Below, one piece after another: positions 1-7,989 of a stretch of DNA of 12,938 bases. The stretch spans positions 1 to 12,938 of the forward strand of contig CAIXUF010000057.1 in assembly GCA_903922535.1 (NCBI GenBank). The letters run 5' to 3'. Made by a program: the position numbers and the translations under genes. The notes beneath the pieces were generated by a model. It searched no databases and was not told where the DNA came from. It saw only the letters and a list, made by a program, of their open reading frames with translations. How positions within the stretch are numbered: the first letter of the stretch is position 1; each line of letters starts with the position of its first letter. Origin of the DNA: Candidatus Hydrogenedentota bacterium (GTDB lineage: Bacteria > Hydrogenedentota > Hydrogenedentia > Hydrogenedentiales > CAITNO01).

Positions 1-56
1 CCCCGGCACAGCGGAAGCGCAGCTTCTGCCAAAGCGGCGGCATGGCCGCCGCACTC

Positions 57-96
57 AATAAAAAACGCGCCGTCCCGGTCAAACCGGAACGGCGCG
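57..96 (-). terminator. Intrinsic (Rho-independent) terminator of the 132-836 gene
   Basis: The arms at 66-79 and 83-96 form a 14-bp stem around a 3-nt loop. The single imperfect pair (74/88) becomes a G-U wobble in the minus-strand RNA. Read on the minus strand, the stem is followed at once by six T, then A and two T (65 down to 57). It lies about 36 bp past the stop codon at 132, as expected for the terminator of that gene. Two weaker hairpins (11-29 and 33-51) lie further downstream and are not followed by a T run. Confidence 0.9.
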
Positions 97-131
97 CAGA
101 GATTCTGCTGAGCGAAGCGAGTGTTTCCCGC

Positions 132-836
132 TTATTTGCCGAACACTTCGACCTCGACGTAGTGGCTCTTGTCGTCGGCCGTGTTGCCGTTGGTGTACAG
201 GCGCACGTAGCGGCCCTTGGCACCCTTGGCGTCAATCAGGCGGCCCTTGTTGTTCTCGATGTATTCCTTGTCCTTGCCCACGCCCAGGCCCGCGCTGTTG
301 TCCGCGTCATTGTTGTAGACGGTGGTCACGCCGGTCTTGAACTCGGGATCATCGGACACCTGCACGACGACATCGAAGTAGACGCGTTTGCCCTCATGGA
401 AATGCCACACGAGAATGGCGTAGATGCTCTTCGACGCTTCGAGGTCGATCTGCACCCACTGGACGCCGTCGCCCAGCTCGATCAGGCTGTTCTTCGCGTA
501 GTTCTTGTCGCCGTCCACCAGCATCTTCAGCTCGCCCAGGGTCGGGTTCTTCGCGCTGGAAGTGACCGGCTTGCCCTTGGAAATGAGCGAGGTGCCCTTC
601 GGCGCCATGAACGGCGCGCGATCCTTGAAGTCTTCCGGCTCCAGGTTGGCCGACCAGTAGTCAATCGGCGTACCGCCGAAGAACGGCTCGGGAAGTTCAA
701 TCTTGATCGCTTCCATGTCGCCGGAAGCGGCAGGCGCGGCGGCCGCAGCCGGTGCGTCCGCGGCATGCGCCGGCATCGCGCCGAACAGCGCAATCGCCGC
801 AACCAGACCAAAAGTCAGTGTCCAAAACGCCTTCAT
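132..836 (-). CDS. Exported discoidin-like (F5/8 type C) protein, paralogue 1
   Basis: A 234-residue secreted protein. Residues 1-25 are a signal peptide (K2, hydrophobic 6-20, cleavage after AHA25), then an Ala/Pro-rich linker to about residue 39. The rest has the pattern of galactose-binding or discoidin-like domains often found in PVC-type bacteria: an APKGT segment, GELKMLVDGDKNY, VQWVQIDL, WHFH, the VQVSDDPEFKTGVTTVYN block, GLGVGKD, then GRYVRLYTNG and a closing HYVEVEVFG strand. Such domains usually bind carbohydrate or other surface ligands; the ligand here is unknown and no catalytic residues are evident. The start at 836 follows a clear AAGGAG ribosome site. It is the last gene of the minus-strand series, with a strong terminator just after it. 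It is a clear paralogue of the 1048-1734 gene but has much more G/C at third codon positions. Gene and export are sure; the domain name is fairly sure. Confidence 0.88.
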   Translation of the reverse strand: MKAFWTLTFGLVAAIALFGAMPAHAADAPAAAAAPAASGDMEAIKIELPEPFFGGTPIDYWSANLEPEDFKDRAPFMAPKGTSLISKGKPVTSSAKNPTLGELKMLVDGDKNYAKNSLIELGDGVQWVQIDLEASKSIYAILVWHFHEGKRVYFDVVVQVSDDPEFKTGVTTVYNNDADNSAGLGVGKDKEYIENNKGRLIDAKGAKGRYVRLYTNGNTADDKSHYVEVEVFGK

Positions 837-993
837 GTTTCACTCCTTGTTTGGGTCCGTCCGATCACTCCGGACGACGGTTTGCCAGTGCTTAAACGTT
901 CTCGCGTTCCCCTTGTGGTGACACGTCAAGGACCACTATTCTACCAAAATACGGCCCACGGATGCACCTGCGGGGTGTCGGTTCGGATACAGA

Positions 994-1030
994 CCCGGCA
1001 CGCGGCGGGACGGTTTCAAACGGTGCCGGG
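994..1030. repeat. Inverted repeat in the gap between the two discoidin-like genes
   Basis: CCCGGCAC at 994-1001 and GTGCCGGG at 1023-1030 are perfect 8-bp inverted arms around a 21-nt loop. The hairpin lies 18-54 bp past the stop codon of the 1048-1734 gene. It could end or stabilise that transcript, but no T run follows on the minus strand, so it is not a standard intrinsic terminator. The rest of 837-1047 holds only the ribosome site of the left gene and no promoter I would defend. Confidence 0.45.
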
Positions 1031-1047
1031 GACTGAGCGTCATCCTT

Positions 1048-1734
1048 CTACTTCACGGGCGTGCCGAACACCTCGATCTCAATGTAGTGATTCTTCTCAT
1101 CATTGTTGTTGCCGTTGGTGTAACATCTTACGTATCTGGCCTTTACACCCTTGGCATCAATGAGGCGCCCCTTGTTGGTTTCGATGTATTCCTTGTCTTT
1201 GCCCACACCCAAGCCGGTGCTGTTGTCGTAGTCTGTGTTGTAGAGTGTGGTCACGCCGGTCTTGAATTCTGGGTCGTTGGAGGCTTGGACGACATTGTCG
1301 AAATAGACCCGCTTGTCCTGATGGAAATGCCACAGCAGCACGGCATAGGTCTCATATTCGGCACCCAAGTCGATTTGGACCCACTGTACCCCCTCCGGGA
1401 GTTCGACCAGACTGTTCTTCGTGTAATTCTTGTCCCCGTCGACGAGCATTTTCAGTTCGCCGAAGAGTGGAGCCTTTACACTGGAGGTTGCGGTTTTTCC
1501 CCTCGAAACTACTTCCGTCCCCTTGGGTGCCAGGAAAGGAGGTCGATCGTGGAAATCATAGGGTTCAAGATTGTCACTAATGTAGTCAAACGGTGTGCCG
1601 GCGAAATTGGCGTCGGGCAGGTCAATTTTAATTGGCTCCTTGTCGGTTGTGGCGTTTGCCGCCACGGCGGGCAGCGCAAGACCCAGCATGCACGCGATCC
1701 CCGCCATAAACATCCACGGTCGCAGCGTCTTCAT
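1048..1734 (-). CDS. Exported discoidin-like (F5/8 type C) protein, paralogue 2
   Basis: A 228-residue secreted protein, paralogous over its whole mature length to the 132-836 product; by eye roughly 70% of positions match in the C-terminal two thirds. The signal peptide covers about residues 1-25 (LPAVA before the mature start). It lacks the Ala-rich linker of the other copy. Shared blocks are APKGT, GELKMLVDGDKNY, GVQWVQIDLG, WHFH, DPEFKTGVTTLYN, GLGVGKDKEYIE, GRLIDAKG and a final IEIEVFG strand. The likely role is ligand binding at the cell surface or outside; no enzyme motif is seen. The start at 1734 has an AAAGGA ribosome site about 7 nt upstream. Codons such as CGA, AGT, GTA, CCT and AAA are more frequent than in the GC3-rich left copy, suggesting a different history or weaker selection. 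The same strand and close spacing suggest a duplicated pair. Confidence 0.87.
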   Translation of the reverse strand: MKTLRPWMFMAGIACMLGLALPAVAANATTDKEPIKIDLPDANFAGTPFDYISDNLEPYDFHDRPPFLAPKGTEVVSRGKTATSSVKAPLFGELKMLVDGDKNYTKNSLVELPEGVQWVQIDLGAEYETYAVLLWHFHQDKRVYFDNVVQASNDPEFKTGVTTLYNTDYDNSTGLGVGKDKEYIETNKGRLIDAKGVKARYVRCYTNGNNNDEKNHYIEIEVFGTPVK

Positions 1735-1845
1735 GTCCCCGTCCTTTCTCCGGCGTTGCCGGGTGGTCTCTCATGCATTGGACCTGACCCGCACGCATCG
1801 GGTGACGCACTGCCGTGTGAGTGCATGCGGCCGCCGTCGCTGCCG

Positions 1846-1986
1846 TAGGGTGCGCGCAGCGAAGCGGAGCGCACCGTTCCTGCCACACCCGCCGCAGGGT
1901 GCCTGCAACAAAGCGGAGCGCACCGTCCCATGCATGAGCACGGAGACGGTGCGCCCCATTTTGCTGCGCAAAACTTCGCGCACCCC
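1846..1986. repeat. Short tandem and palindromic repeats between genes
   Basis: Within 1735-2003 two related units stand 49 bp apart: AGGGTGC at 1847-1853 and 1896-1902, and GCGGAGCGCACCGT at 1864-1877 and 1913-1926. They are followed by a nested palindrome at 1944-1986, with outer arms GGTGCGC/GCGCACC and inner arms TTTTGC/GCAAAA around TGC. The 43-bp palindrome returns at 7849-7891 in the same orientation with 38 of 43 bases matching. This looks like a dispersed, non-coding repeat family. It sits just past the stop codon of the giant FG-GAP gene and may also shape the end of that transcript. Confidence 0.75.
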
Positions 1987-2003
1987 ACAAATCTACAAGG
2001 CTG

Positions 2004-2555
2004 TCATGGCGCCACCAGTTTGATATAGTCGTTGTACACGGCGGAGTAGTTGCCCGCGCCGTCGAGGTACTGCACGCGGACGGTGTGGTTGCCCAACCCC
2101 GCGGGCAGCGTGTAGGCGCGTGTGGCCGTGGGCGGCATCCAGGCAGTCCAGTGAGCGCCATCGTCGCTGAAACGCATGCGCGACACGCCTGCCCCGCTGT
2201 CCGCCCAATACAGGCCCAGCGTGACCGCCCGGGTCTTCGTGGTCGAGGCGCCGCTGTTGATGGTGATGGAACCTGTCGGCAGCGTGGTGTCCAGCAGGAT
2301 GTAGTCGCTGAAGACCGCCGACTTGTTGTTCATCTTGTCGAGATACTGGACCCGCACCGTCTTGTGGGCGTCCCCGGCCGGCAGCGTGTAGGAAAGCGTT
2401 GCCTGAAGGGATGACCAGGCCGTCCATGTGGAGCCGTCATTGCTGAACCGCATCCGGACCACGCCGGTCCCATCCCCGCCCGCCCAAGTCAGGGCCAATG
2501 TCACCACGGGGTTGCTGGTGGCTGAACGGTTGCCGTTGATGACAATAGAGCCGGT
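2004..2555 (-). repeat. A-B module pair, copy 1 (C-terminal end of the FG-GAP protein)
   Basis: Residues 1651-1743 (A) and 1744-1833 (B) each run from TGSI through MRFS(N/D)DG, W(T/S)AW and YTLPAG to HTVRVQYLD or KTVRVQYLD and a closing DYI strand. The pattern suggests an Ig-like beta sandwich. A ends in an MNNKSA/DYILLDT type, B in a GAGNYSA/DYIKL type. The pair closes the protein. Confidence 0.8.
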
Positions 2556-5500
2556 CATGGGCGGTGCGGCACCTTTGGACACCACCAGGTCCACAGCGCT
2601 GCCATAGGCGGCCTGTCCACCCGCGGCGGGTGTCTGGCTGATGACAAGTCCCGCCGCCACCGTGCTGCTGTACTGCTGTGTCACCGCGCCGGTGACCAGA
2701 TGCGCGTTGACCAGTGCCGTGCCCGCCGCGGACTGTGTCTGGCCCACCACGTTGGGGATGGTCACCGTGCATTTGCCCGTCGAAATCACCAATGCCACGG
2801 CGCTGCCATACGGGGCCTGTCCGCCCGCCGCGGGCGTCTGGCTGATGACCAGACCGGCCGCAATCGTGTTGCTGCACTCCTGCGTCACCGCGCCGGCGGT
2901 CAGGTTCGCGCCGGTGAGTGCGGTGCCCGCCGCCGTTTGCGTCTGGCCCACCACGTTGGGAACCGTCACACTGCACAAGCCGGTGGAAAGCACCAACGTC
3001 ATGGCGCTGCCGGGGGCCACCTGTTGGCCCGCCACAAGACCCTGGCTGATTACCGACCCCGGCGCGACGCTGTTGTCGCACTGCTGTGTCTCCGTGCCCA
3101 TCGCGAGGCCGGCGCCCAAGATCGCGTCCTCCGCCGCCACCTGCGTCCGGCCGACCACGTTGGGGACAATTGCCAGTGTCGTGGCCGAGGCGCCGGGGCC
3201 TTCCGCAGTGACGATGCCCGCGCCGTTTCGCGCCACGACCGCGAAGGTCTGCGGCATGGCCGGAGCCAGGCCGGTGACGGGGGTGACGCCCCACACCGCC
3301 GCCATCTGGTACGCGACGGCCGGGCCAAGCGCTCCGCCGGGCTGCACCCATTGGTTTGTGCTTGTGCATCTGATGCCGTAAAGGACAGTTGCAGGATTGC
3401 CGTCCCCTGCGCCGATGGCCACGTTGAGCGTGCCTGCCGTCGCGCCGTTGACCGTGGGCGCCGTGGGCACGGCGGCAAGCGTCCATGCGGAATAGAGGGC
3501 TGTCTTGGCGCTGTCCCCGCCGGTGTTGGTTGCGGCGACCTGGAAGGAGTACTGCGTGTTCGACGTCAGGCTGCCGTGCGCCCACGCGGTCGTCCCCGCC
3601 GCGGTCGTGTACCGCAGCGTGGCGGGAGAGCCCGAACCGGGGTCGTCCCAGACCTTGAATCCGGATTCATTGCTGGAATTGTCGGTCCAGGTCCAAGTGA
3701 TCGTGTTGGTGCCAATCGCGGTCGCGCCGGGATTGGACGGTGCGGTCGGGGGCGGCAAGATTACCCGGAAATCCCCCTGCTGCGAACTGTTCCACGGCAT
3801 GGCAAGCCAGCGGCTCCGCTGCTGCAGCGGCGTTTCCGCCGGGTTGTAGAGCAGACGGACCCGCCAATGGTATACCCCCGCGCCGAGCCCGGAGATCAAT
3901 TGGTTGAAGGAGGCCCCGGCCACGCCGGTACTGGTCCACGAAGCGGTCTTTAGGGTGGCTGTGCCGTCAAAGACGGTGCCGTAAGGCTTCACCTCGCACT
4001 CCAGTTTCACCTTGGACCGGCCAAAGGGTGTGCGGCCCAGCATGGTCAGACGCATGTCGGAAAGCGTCGTTGCCCCCATGGGCGCAAGTTCGGCCGAATT
4101 GTCGCTCCGCCGCTGCCGCAGGTTAAGGGACAAGCCCCCGCCCGCCTCGCCGTTGCCGTAATACACGCAGGCCCGCCCCTCCTTCGTCTGGTCGGTGTCG
4201 AAAAAGGGCACGCCGACAATGACATCACTGTACCCGTCGCCGTTCACGTCGCCCGCAGTTGAAACCGACCAGCCGAGGGACGCGTTTGCCTTGTTGCCAT
4301 ACACCCACCATTTCGGTGAGACGGAAAGTCCTGTCGCCGAACCGTAGTATATAAACGCCTTACCCTGGTCTGCCAAATCAGAGTCATAATAGGGCGCGCC
4401 GACGATGACATCACTGTATCCGTCGCCGTTCACATCCCCCGCCGTGGACACGGAAGAACCAAACTCCGCATTTTGCTGGTGGCCTTCCGCCGTCCAGTTC
4501 GCCGTGGCGGACAGGCCCGAGGCCGAACCGTAATACACGAATGCCCGGCCCTCGCCCGTCTGGCCGTAGTTGTACCCCTCCGCGCCGACGATGACATCGG
4601 CGTATCCGTCGCCGTTCACATCCCCCGCCGTGGAAACGGAATACCCAAACTGGGCGCCTGCCTGATCGCTTTCCGCCGTCCAGTTCGCCGCGGCGGACAG
4701 GCCCGAGGCAGAGCCATAATAGACGAACGCCCGCCCCTCGTTCGTTTGGCCGTTGCTGTATGCGTATGCGCCAACGATGACATCGCTGTATCCGTCGCCG
4801 TTTACATCCCCCGCCGTGGAAACGGACCAGCCGAACTTGGCATCGACCTGGTTGCTTTCGGCCGTCCAGTTCGGTGTGGCGGACAGTCCCGACGGCGAAC
4901 CGTGGTACACAAAGGCCCGGCCTTCCCCGCTCTCTCCGTTGTAGTACTGGTACGCGCCAACAATGACGTCGCTGTATCCGTCGCCGTTCACATCCCCCGC
5001 CGTGGCAACGGACCTGCCGAACTCGGCGCTGCCTTGGTTGCTTTCGGCCGTCCAGTTCGGCGTGGCGGACAGCCCCGACGCCGAGCCGTGATACACAAAG
5101 GCCCGGCCCTCAAAAATCTCCCCGTTGCTGTAGCCGCGCGCACCGACGATGACGTCGGCAAACCCGTCGCCGTTCACATCCCCCGCCGTCGCCACGGACC
5201 AGCCAAACCAGGCGCTGTTCTGACCGCCTTCCGCACTCCAATCGAATGTTGTATGGAGACCCGTCGTGGACCCGTAGTACAGAAAGACCCGTCCCTCAGA
5301 GGACTGCCCGTTGTCATACCCGGGCGCGCCGACGATGACATCACTGTACCCGTCGCCGTTCACGTCGCCCGCCGTGGATACGGAATAGCCGTACCATGCA
5401 TCGGATTGGCCGCTCTCCGTGGTCCAATTGGCCGTATTGGACGGGGTCGACGCGGATCCGTAATAGACGAAGGCCCGGCCTTCATCCGTCTGACCGTTGT

Positions 5501-7505
5501 CGAAATAGGGCGCGCCGACGATGATGTCGGCGTAGCCGTCGCCGTTCACGTCGCCCGCCGTCGCCACCGCAAAGCCCATGCCGGCGCTGATCTGATCACT
5601 CTCCGCCGTCCAGTTGGCGGTCGCGGACAGGCCCGTTGCCGAGCCGTAATACACAAATGCCCGGCCCTCGTCAGTCTGGCCGTTGTCGTATCCCTTGGCG
5701 CCGACGATGACATCGGCAAAGCCGTCTCCGTTCACATCGCCCGCCGTGGACACGGCCCAGCCGAAATTCGCCCCGGCCTGGTTGCCTTCCGCCGTCCAGT
5801 CCGCCTTGGAGGGCAGGCCCGTTGCCGAGCCGTAGTACACATACGCCACGCCCTCGTCCGTCTCGCCGTTGTCATAGCCATACGCGCCGACAATGACATC
5901 GGCGTATCCGTCGCCGTTCACGTCGCCCGCCGTCGACACGGAATAGCCCAGATACGCGCCGGCCTGGTCACTCTCCACCTTCCACGAAGGCTTGGCGGGA
6001 AGGCCCGTGGATGAACCGTAGTACACCGCCGCCAACCCCTCGTTGGTCTGGCCGTTGCTGTACATGGGCGCGCCCACAATGATGTCGGAATAGCCGTCTC
6101 CGTTCACATCGCCCGCGGTCGACACGGAGTAGCCCAGCGTGCTGCCTGCCAGATTGTTCTCGGCCGTCCAATCCGGTGTGGTGGAAAGCCCCTTTGAAGA
6201 ACCGTAGTACACAAGAGCCCAGCCCTCGTCTGTCTGGCCGTTGTCGTAGTAATCCGCGCCGACAATCACATCGGAATAACCGTCGCCGTTCACATCCCCC
6301 GCCGTGGACACGGAGATGCCGAGTTCCGCGTTTGTCTGGTTGCTCTCCGCCGTCCAGGCCGCGGTGGCAGAAAGACCCGATGCGGAACCGTGATACACGT
6401 ATGCCCGGCCTTCGTTGGTTTGGCCGTTGTCATACCAGGGCGCGCCGACAATAACATCGCCGTATCCGTCGCCGTTCACGTCCCCCGCCGTCGACACCGA
6501 CCAGCCGAAATCGGCACTGGCCTGGTTGCTCTCCGCCGTCCAGTTCGCCGTGACAGACAATCCTGTCGAGGATCCGTAGTACACAAACGCGCGACCCTCA
6601 TCCGTCTGCCCGTTGTCGTAGGCGGGCGCGCCGACGATCACATCGCTGTACCCGTCCCCGTTTACGTCTCCCGCCGTTGACACCGACCAGCCGAGATTGG
6701 CGCCGGCTTGGTTGCTCTCGGCCATCCAGGCCGCGCTGGAAGCCAGCGGGTCTATCGTCACCGGATACGCCGCGTTGGCGGTGTCCACGCGCAGTTCAAC
6801 CGCAGCGCCGCCGTCCTCAAGCGCCAGGCGCGCGGGCAGGGTCCTGCCCGAGGCGTCCACCGCGTTCAGTGTTCCGTAGCGCATCACGCCCACCCCGCCC
6901 GCGCTCAGGAACTCCACCGTCTGCCCGTCCGGCATCATGTCCGCGGCAAGATCGCCGCGCACGGCCATCCGCACGATCAGATCATCGCCCGATTCAGGCG
7001 CCTGCAACACGGTGAAGCCCTGCTCCAGACCGGCCTCTGTGTTCCTGTACCATTCGGCGAGCCCGTCGCGCTCAAAGGTAATCCGGTTGCCCTCGGCGCA
7101 AACGTCCTTTACGGCGGGTGGGGCGGCAAGTTCCCCCGCGCGGCCAAAACCGGTTAGTTCGAGCCCCCATGTCCAGTTTCCCGCCTCCGTCGTGCGGCGC
7201 ACGACGCGGGGGCCTTCCCCGGTGAAGTACGTGCGCAGGTTCTGCGCCCGGTTCGGCGCCTGCCACGCCGCAGCCAATCCCGGCACGGCCGTGTGCTCCT
7301 GCCAGGTCACATTGTATTCGGACTGGGCAATGTCCTTCCGGGCCTTGGACCACCAATCCTTGGGGACCTCCGTCCCCGGCGCGGTCTTGACGTCAGGAAC
7401 CGCCTTTGCCGCCATGTCCGGATGCGCCACCGCCGCACCGGCAATCAGGAGTAACCCCGCAACAAGAACAAATCTCCCCGCGCGCGCTGCCGAATGACTG
7501 CTCAT
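2004..7505 (-). CDS. Giant exported FG-GAP propeller / FN3-like / PASTA / Ig-like module protein
   Basis: A 1833-residue extracellular protein. The ATG at 7505 is chosen over the longer frame opening at 7601 because an AAGAGGTG ribosome site lies just upstream and a classic signal peptide follows (residues 1-27, AVA before His28). Order of parts: N-terminal region 28-265 with EWYRN and GLEQGF motifs ending in YPVTIDPL, a module I associate with bacterial FG-GAP proteins; 14 FG-GAP blades (about 272-1139), each with a TAGDVNGDG calcium loop; a linker domain; two FN3-like domains (about 1250-1440); three PASTA domains at 1447, 1515 and 1583, each opening with a PNVVG motif; then modules A (from 1651) and B (from 1744) of a type shared with two neighbouring genes. 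There is no C-terminal anchor, LPxTG or PEP-CTERM signal. Likely role: calcium-stabilised adhesion or matrix binding; the ligand is unknown. No convincing promoter was found in 7506-7650. Confidence 0.92.
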   Translation of the reverse strand: MSSHSAARAGRFVLVAGLLLIAGAAVAHPDMAAKAVPDVKTAPGTEVPKDWWSKARKDIAQSEYNVTWQEHTAVPGLAAAWQAPNRAQNLRTYFTGEGPRVVRRTTEAGNWTWGLELTGFGRAGELAAPPAVKDVCAEGNRITFERDGLAEWYRNTEAGLEQGFTVLQAPESGDDLIVRMAVRGDLAADMMPDGQTVEFLSAGGVGVMRYGTLNAVDASGRTLPARLALEDGGAAVELRVDTANAAYPVTIDPLASSAAWMAESNQAGANLGWSVSTAGDVNGDGYSDVIVGAPAYDNGQTDEGRAFVYYGSSTGLSVTANWTAESNQASADFGWSVSTAGDVNGDGYGDVIVGAPWYDNGQTNEGRAYVYHGSASGLSATAAWTAESNQTNAELGISVSTAGDVNGDGYSDVIVGADYYDNGQTDEGWALVYYGSSKGLSTTPDWTAENNLAGSTLGYSVSTAGDVNGDGYSDIIVGAPMYSNGQTNEGLAAVYYGSSTGLPAKPSWKVESDQAGAYLGYSVSTAGDVNGDGYADVIVGAYGYDNGETDEGVAYVYYGSATGLPSKADWTAEGNQAGANFGWAVSTAGDVNGDGFADVIVGAKGYDNGQTDEGRAFVYYGSATGLSATANWTAESDQISAGMGFAVATAGDVNGDGYADIIVGAPYFDNGQTDEGRAFVYYGSASTPSNTANWTTESGQSDAWYGYSVSTAGDVNGDGYSDVIVGAPGYDNGQSSEGRVFLYYGSTTGLHTTFDWSAEGGQNSAWFGWSVATAGDVNGDGFADVIVGARGYSNGEIFEGRAFVYHGSASGLSATPNWTAESNQGSAEFGRSVATAGDVNGDGYSDVIVGAYQYYNGESGEGRAFVYHGSPSGLSATPNWTAESNQVDAKFGWSVSTAGDVNGDGYSDVIVGAYAYSNGQTNEGRAFVYYGSASGLSAAANWTAESDQAGAQFGYSVSTAGDVNGDGYADVIVGAEGYNYGQTGEGRAFVYYGSASGLSATANWTAEGHQQNAEFGSSVSTAGDVNGDGYSDVIVGAPYYDSDLADQGKAFIYYGSATGLSVSPKWWVYGNKANASLGWSVSTAGDVNGDGYSDVIVGVPFFDTDQTKEGRACVYYGNGEAGGGLSLNLRQRRSDNSAELAPMGATTLSDMRLTMLGRTPFGRSKVKLECEVKPYGTVFDGTATLKTASWTSTGVAGASFNQLISGLGAGVYHWRVRLLYNPAETPLQQRSRWLAMPWNSSQQGDFRVILPPPTAPSNPGATAIGTNTITWTWTDNSSNESGFKVWDDPGSGSPATLRYTTAAGTTAWAHGSLTSNTQYSFQVAATNTGGDSAKTALYSAWTLAAVPTAPTVNGATAGTLNVAIGAGDGNPATVLYGIRCTSTNQWVQPGGALGPAVAYQMAAVWGVTPVTGLAPAMPQTFAVVARNGAGIVTAEGPGASATTLAIVPNVVGRTQVAAEDAILGAGLAMGTETQQCDNSVAPGSVISQGLVAGQQVAPGSAMTLVLSTGLCSVTVPNVVGQTQTAAGTALTGANLTAGAVTQECSNTIAAGLVISQTPAAGGQAPYGSAVALVISTGKCTVTIPNVVGQTQSAAGTALVNAHLVTGAVTQQYSSTVAAGLVISQTPAAGGQAAYGSAVDLVVSKGAAPPMTGSIVINGNRSATSNPVVTLALTWAGGDGTGVVRMRFSNDGSTWTAWSSLQATLSYTLPAGDAHKTVRVQYLDKMNNKSAVFSDYILLDTTLPTGSITINSGASTTKTRAVTLGLYWADSGAGVSRMRFSDDGAHWTAWMPPTATRAYTLPAGLGNHTVRVQYLDGAGNYSAVYNDYIKLVAP
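4089..6692 (-). repeat. 14 tandem 186-bp units encoding FG-GAP blades
   Basis: Fourteen in-frame units of exactly 62 residues (186 bp). The blade tryptophan or its equivalent runs from residue 273 (codon ending at 6689) to residue 1079 (codon ending at 4271), which is 13 intervals of 62 with no net length change. Each unit carries TAGDVNGDG, then a Tyr/Phe, then D(V/I)IVG, a variable loop, an EG, and a YYG or YHG strand leading to WTAES. DVNGDG is the calcium-binding loop of FG-GAP/integrin-alpha-type blades. The last unit decays into a Gly-rich linker. Fourteen could form two seven-bladed propellers. Confidence 0.93.
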
Positions 7506-7746
7506 GGCAAACACCTCTTGCCTTTTTGCGCGGCACCGGAGCCGCCTTGCCTGCCGGTGTCGCGGCCCTTGTGTGCTAATTCCGAAAAAGGCCCGTTTCA
7601 CTCTGGCAGTGTATCATACTGTGGCGACACTTTTATACGGGTTTTAGGCGGATTTGTCGCCAAAGCCGCCGGGAACGCCCCCAACGAAAACGGGCGAATA
7701 TGGCCAGTCCCCAAAAAGAGAAACTCCCTTCCCGTGAGCCGTTGGC

Positions 7747-7848
7747 TTTCCTGTTATTCCGAACGGAGCGCGACGCAGTGAGGAACTTGACCCGGGCAGA
7801 CGCCGTGGCGGGGTGAAGGTCCTTCGCCTTGCTCAGGATGACAGGAAA
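7747..7848. repeat. MITE-like dispersed element with 8-bp terminal inverted repeats
   Basis: TTTCCTGT at 7747-7754 is matched by ACAGGAAA at 7841-7848, with looser similarity just inside. The interior carries a GGAGCG-rich segment near 7762 and, on the minus strand, a CATCCTGAGCAAGGCGAAGG core near 7820-7840. When translated this kind of DNA gives the HPExxEG-type peptides that recur as spurious proteins in many bacterial genomes. It is about 100 bp, has no open gene of its own, and is best read as a non-autonomous dispersed repeat. The family assignment rests on memory of that motif. Confidence 0.6.
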
Positions 7849-7891
7849 AGACGGTGTGCTCCGTTTTGCTGTGCAAAACTTCGAGCACCCC
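7849..7891. repeat. Second copy of the 43-bp nested palindrome
   Basis: It matches 1944-1986 at 38 of 43 positions in the same orientation and abuts the inverted-repeat element on its left. The inner hairpin (TTTTGC / GCAAAA, 3-nt loop) is kept. An outer stem still forms from GTGCTC and GAGCAC although both arms have changed sequence. Two copies 5.9 kb apart, both between genes, indicate a dispersed element. Confidence 0.75.
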
Positions 7892-7932
7892 CCGTTGCCT
7901 CGTGCCATACCGCCGGACCCGGCACCGCCGTG

Positions 7933-7972
7933 ATTCCAGCGGCCGGCAGGAATGTTCCCGCCTGCGCGGGAA
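7933..7972. repeat. Palindromic dispersed repeat (TTCCCGC...GCGGGAA)
   Basis: A perfect 7-bp hairpin, TTCCCGC at 7955-7961 and GCGGGAA at 7966-7972 around CTGC, is preceded by ATTCC/GGAAT arms at 7933-7937 and 7949-7953. The minus strand reads through as a peptide of the FPAQAGT type, typical of a very common class of bacterial intergenic repeats. It lies 18 bp past the stop of the 7990-9753 gene and could end or stabilise its mRNA, but no T run follows. Confidence 0.6.
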
Positions 7973-7989
7973 AGACGGGCGCTCCCGGC

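Noticed and set aside
42..1163. Long plus-strand open frame opposite the discoidin-like gene (373 residues)
   Set aside because: It is antisense to a gene with signal peptide, ribosome site and terminator; it spans the terminator and has the low-complexity Val/His/Arg composition of a GC-rich shadow frame.
2437..3585. Minus-strand alternative frame of 382 residues within the PASTA region
   Set aside because: It overlaps the real frame, is dominated by Gly/Arg/His, and arises from high GC content.
4473..6014. Plus-strand open frame of 513 residues with a 62-residue repeat
   Set aside because: The periodicity is only the reverse complement of the FG-GAP array; there is no ribosome site or plausible product.
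4089..6692. CRISPR-like array from regular repeats
   Set aside because: The repeats are 186 bp, continuous, in frame, and encode FG-GAP blades; there are no short repeats with unique spacers.
7506..7601. Longer start (7601) for the giant FG-GAP gene
   Set aside because: It would bury the signal peptide behind 32 basic residues and has a worse ribosome site than 7505.
7506..7650. Promoter for the giant gene (TATAAA and TATGAT-like hexamers on the minus strand)
   Set aside because: Neither has an acceptable -35 at 16-18 bp spacing.
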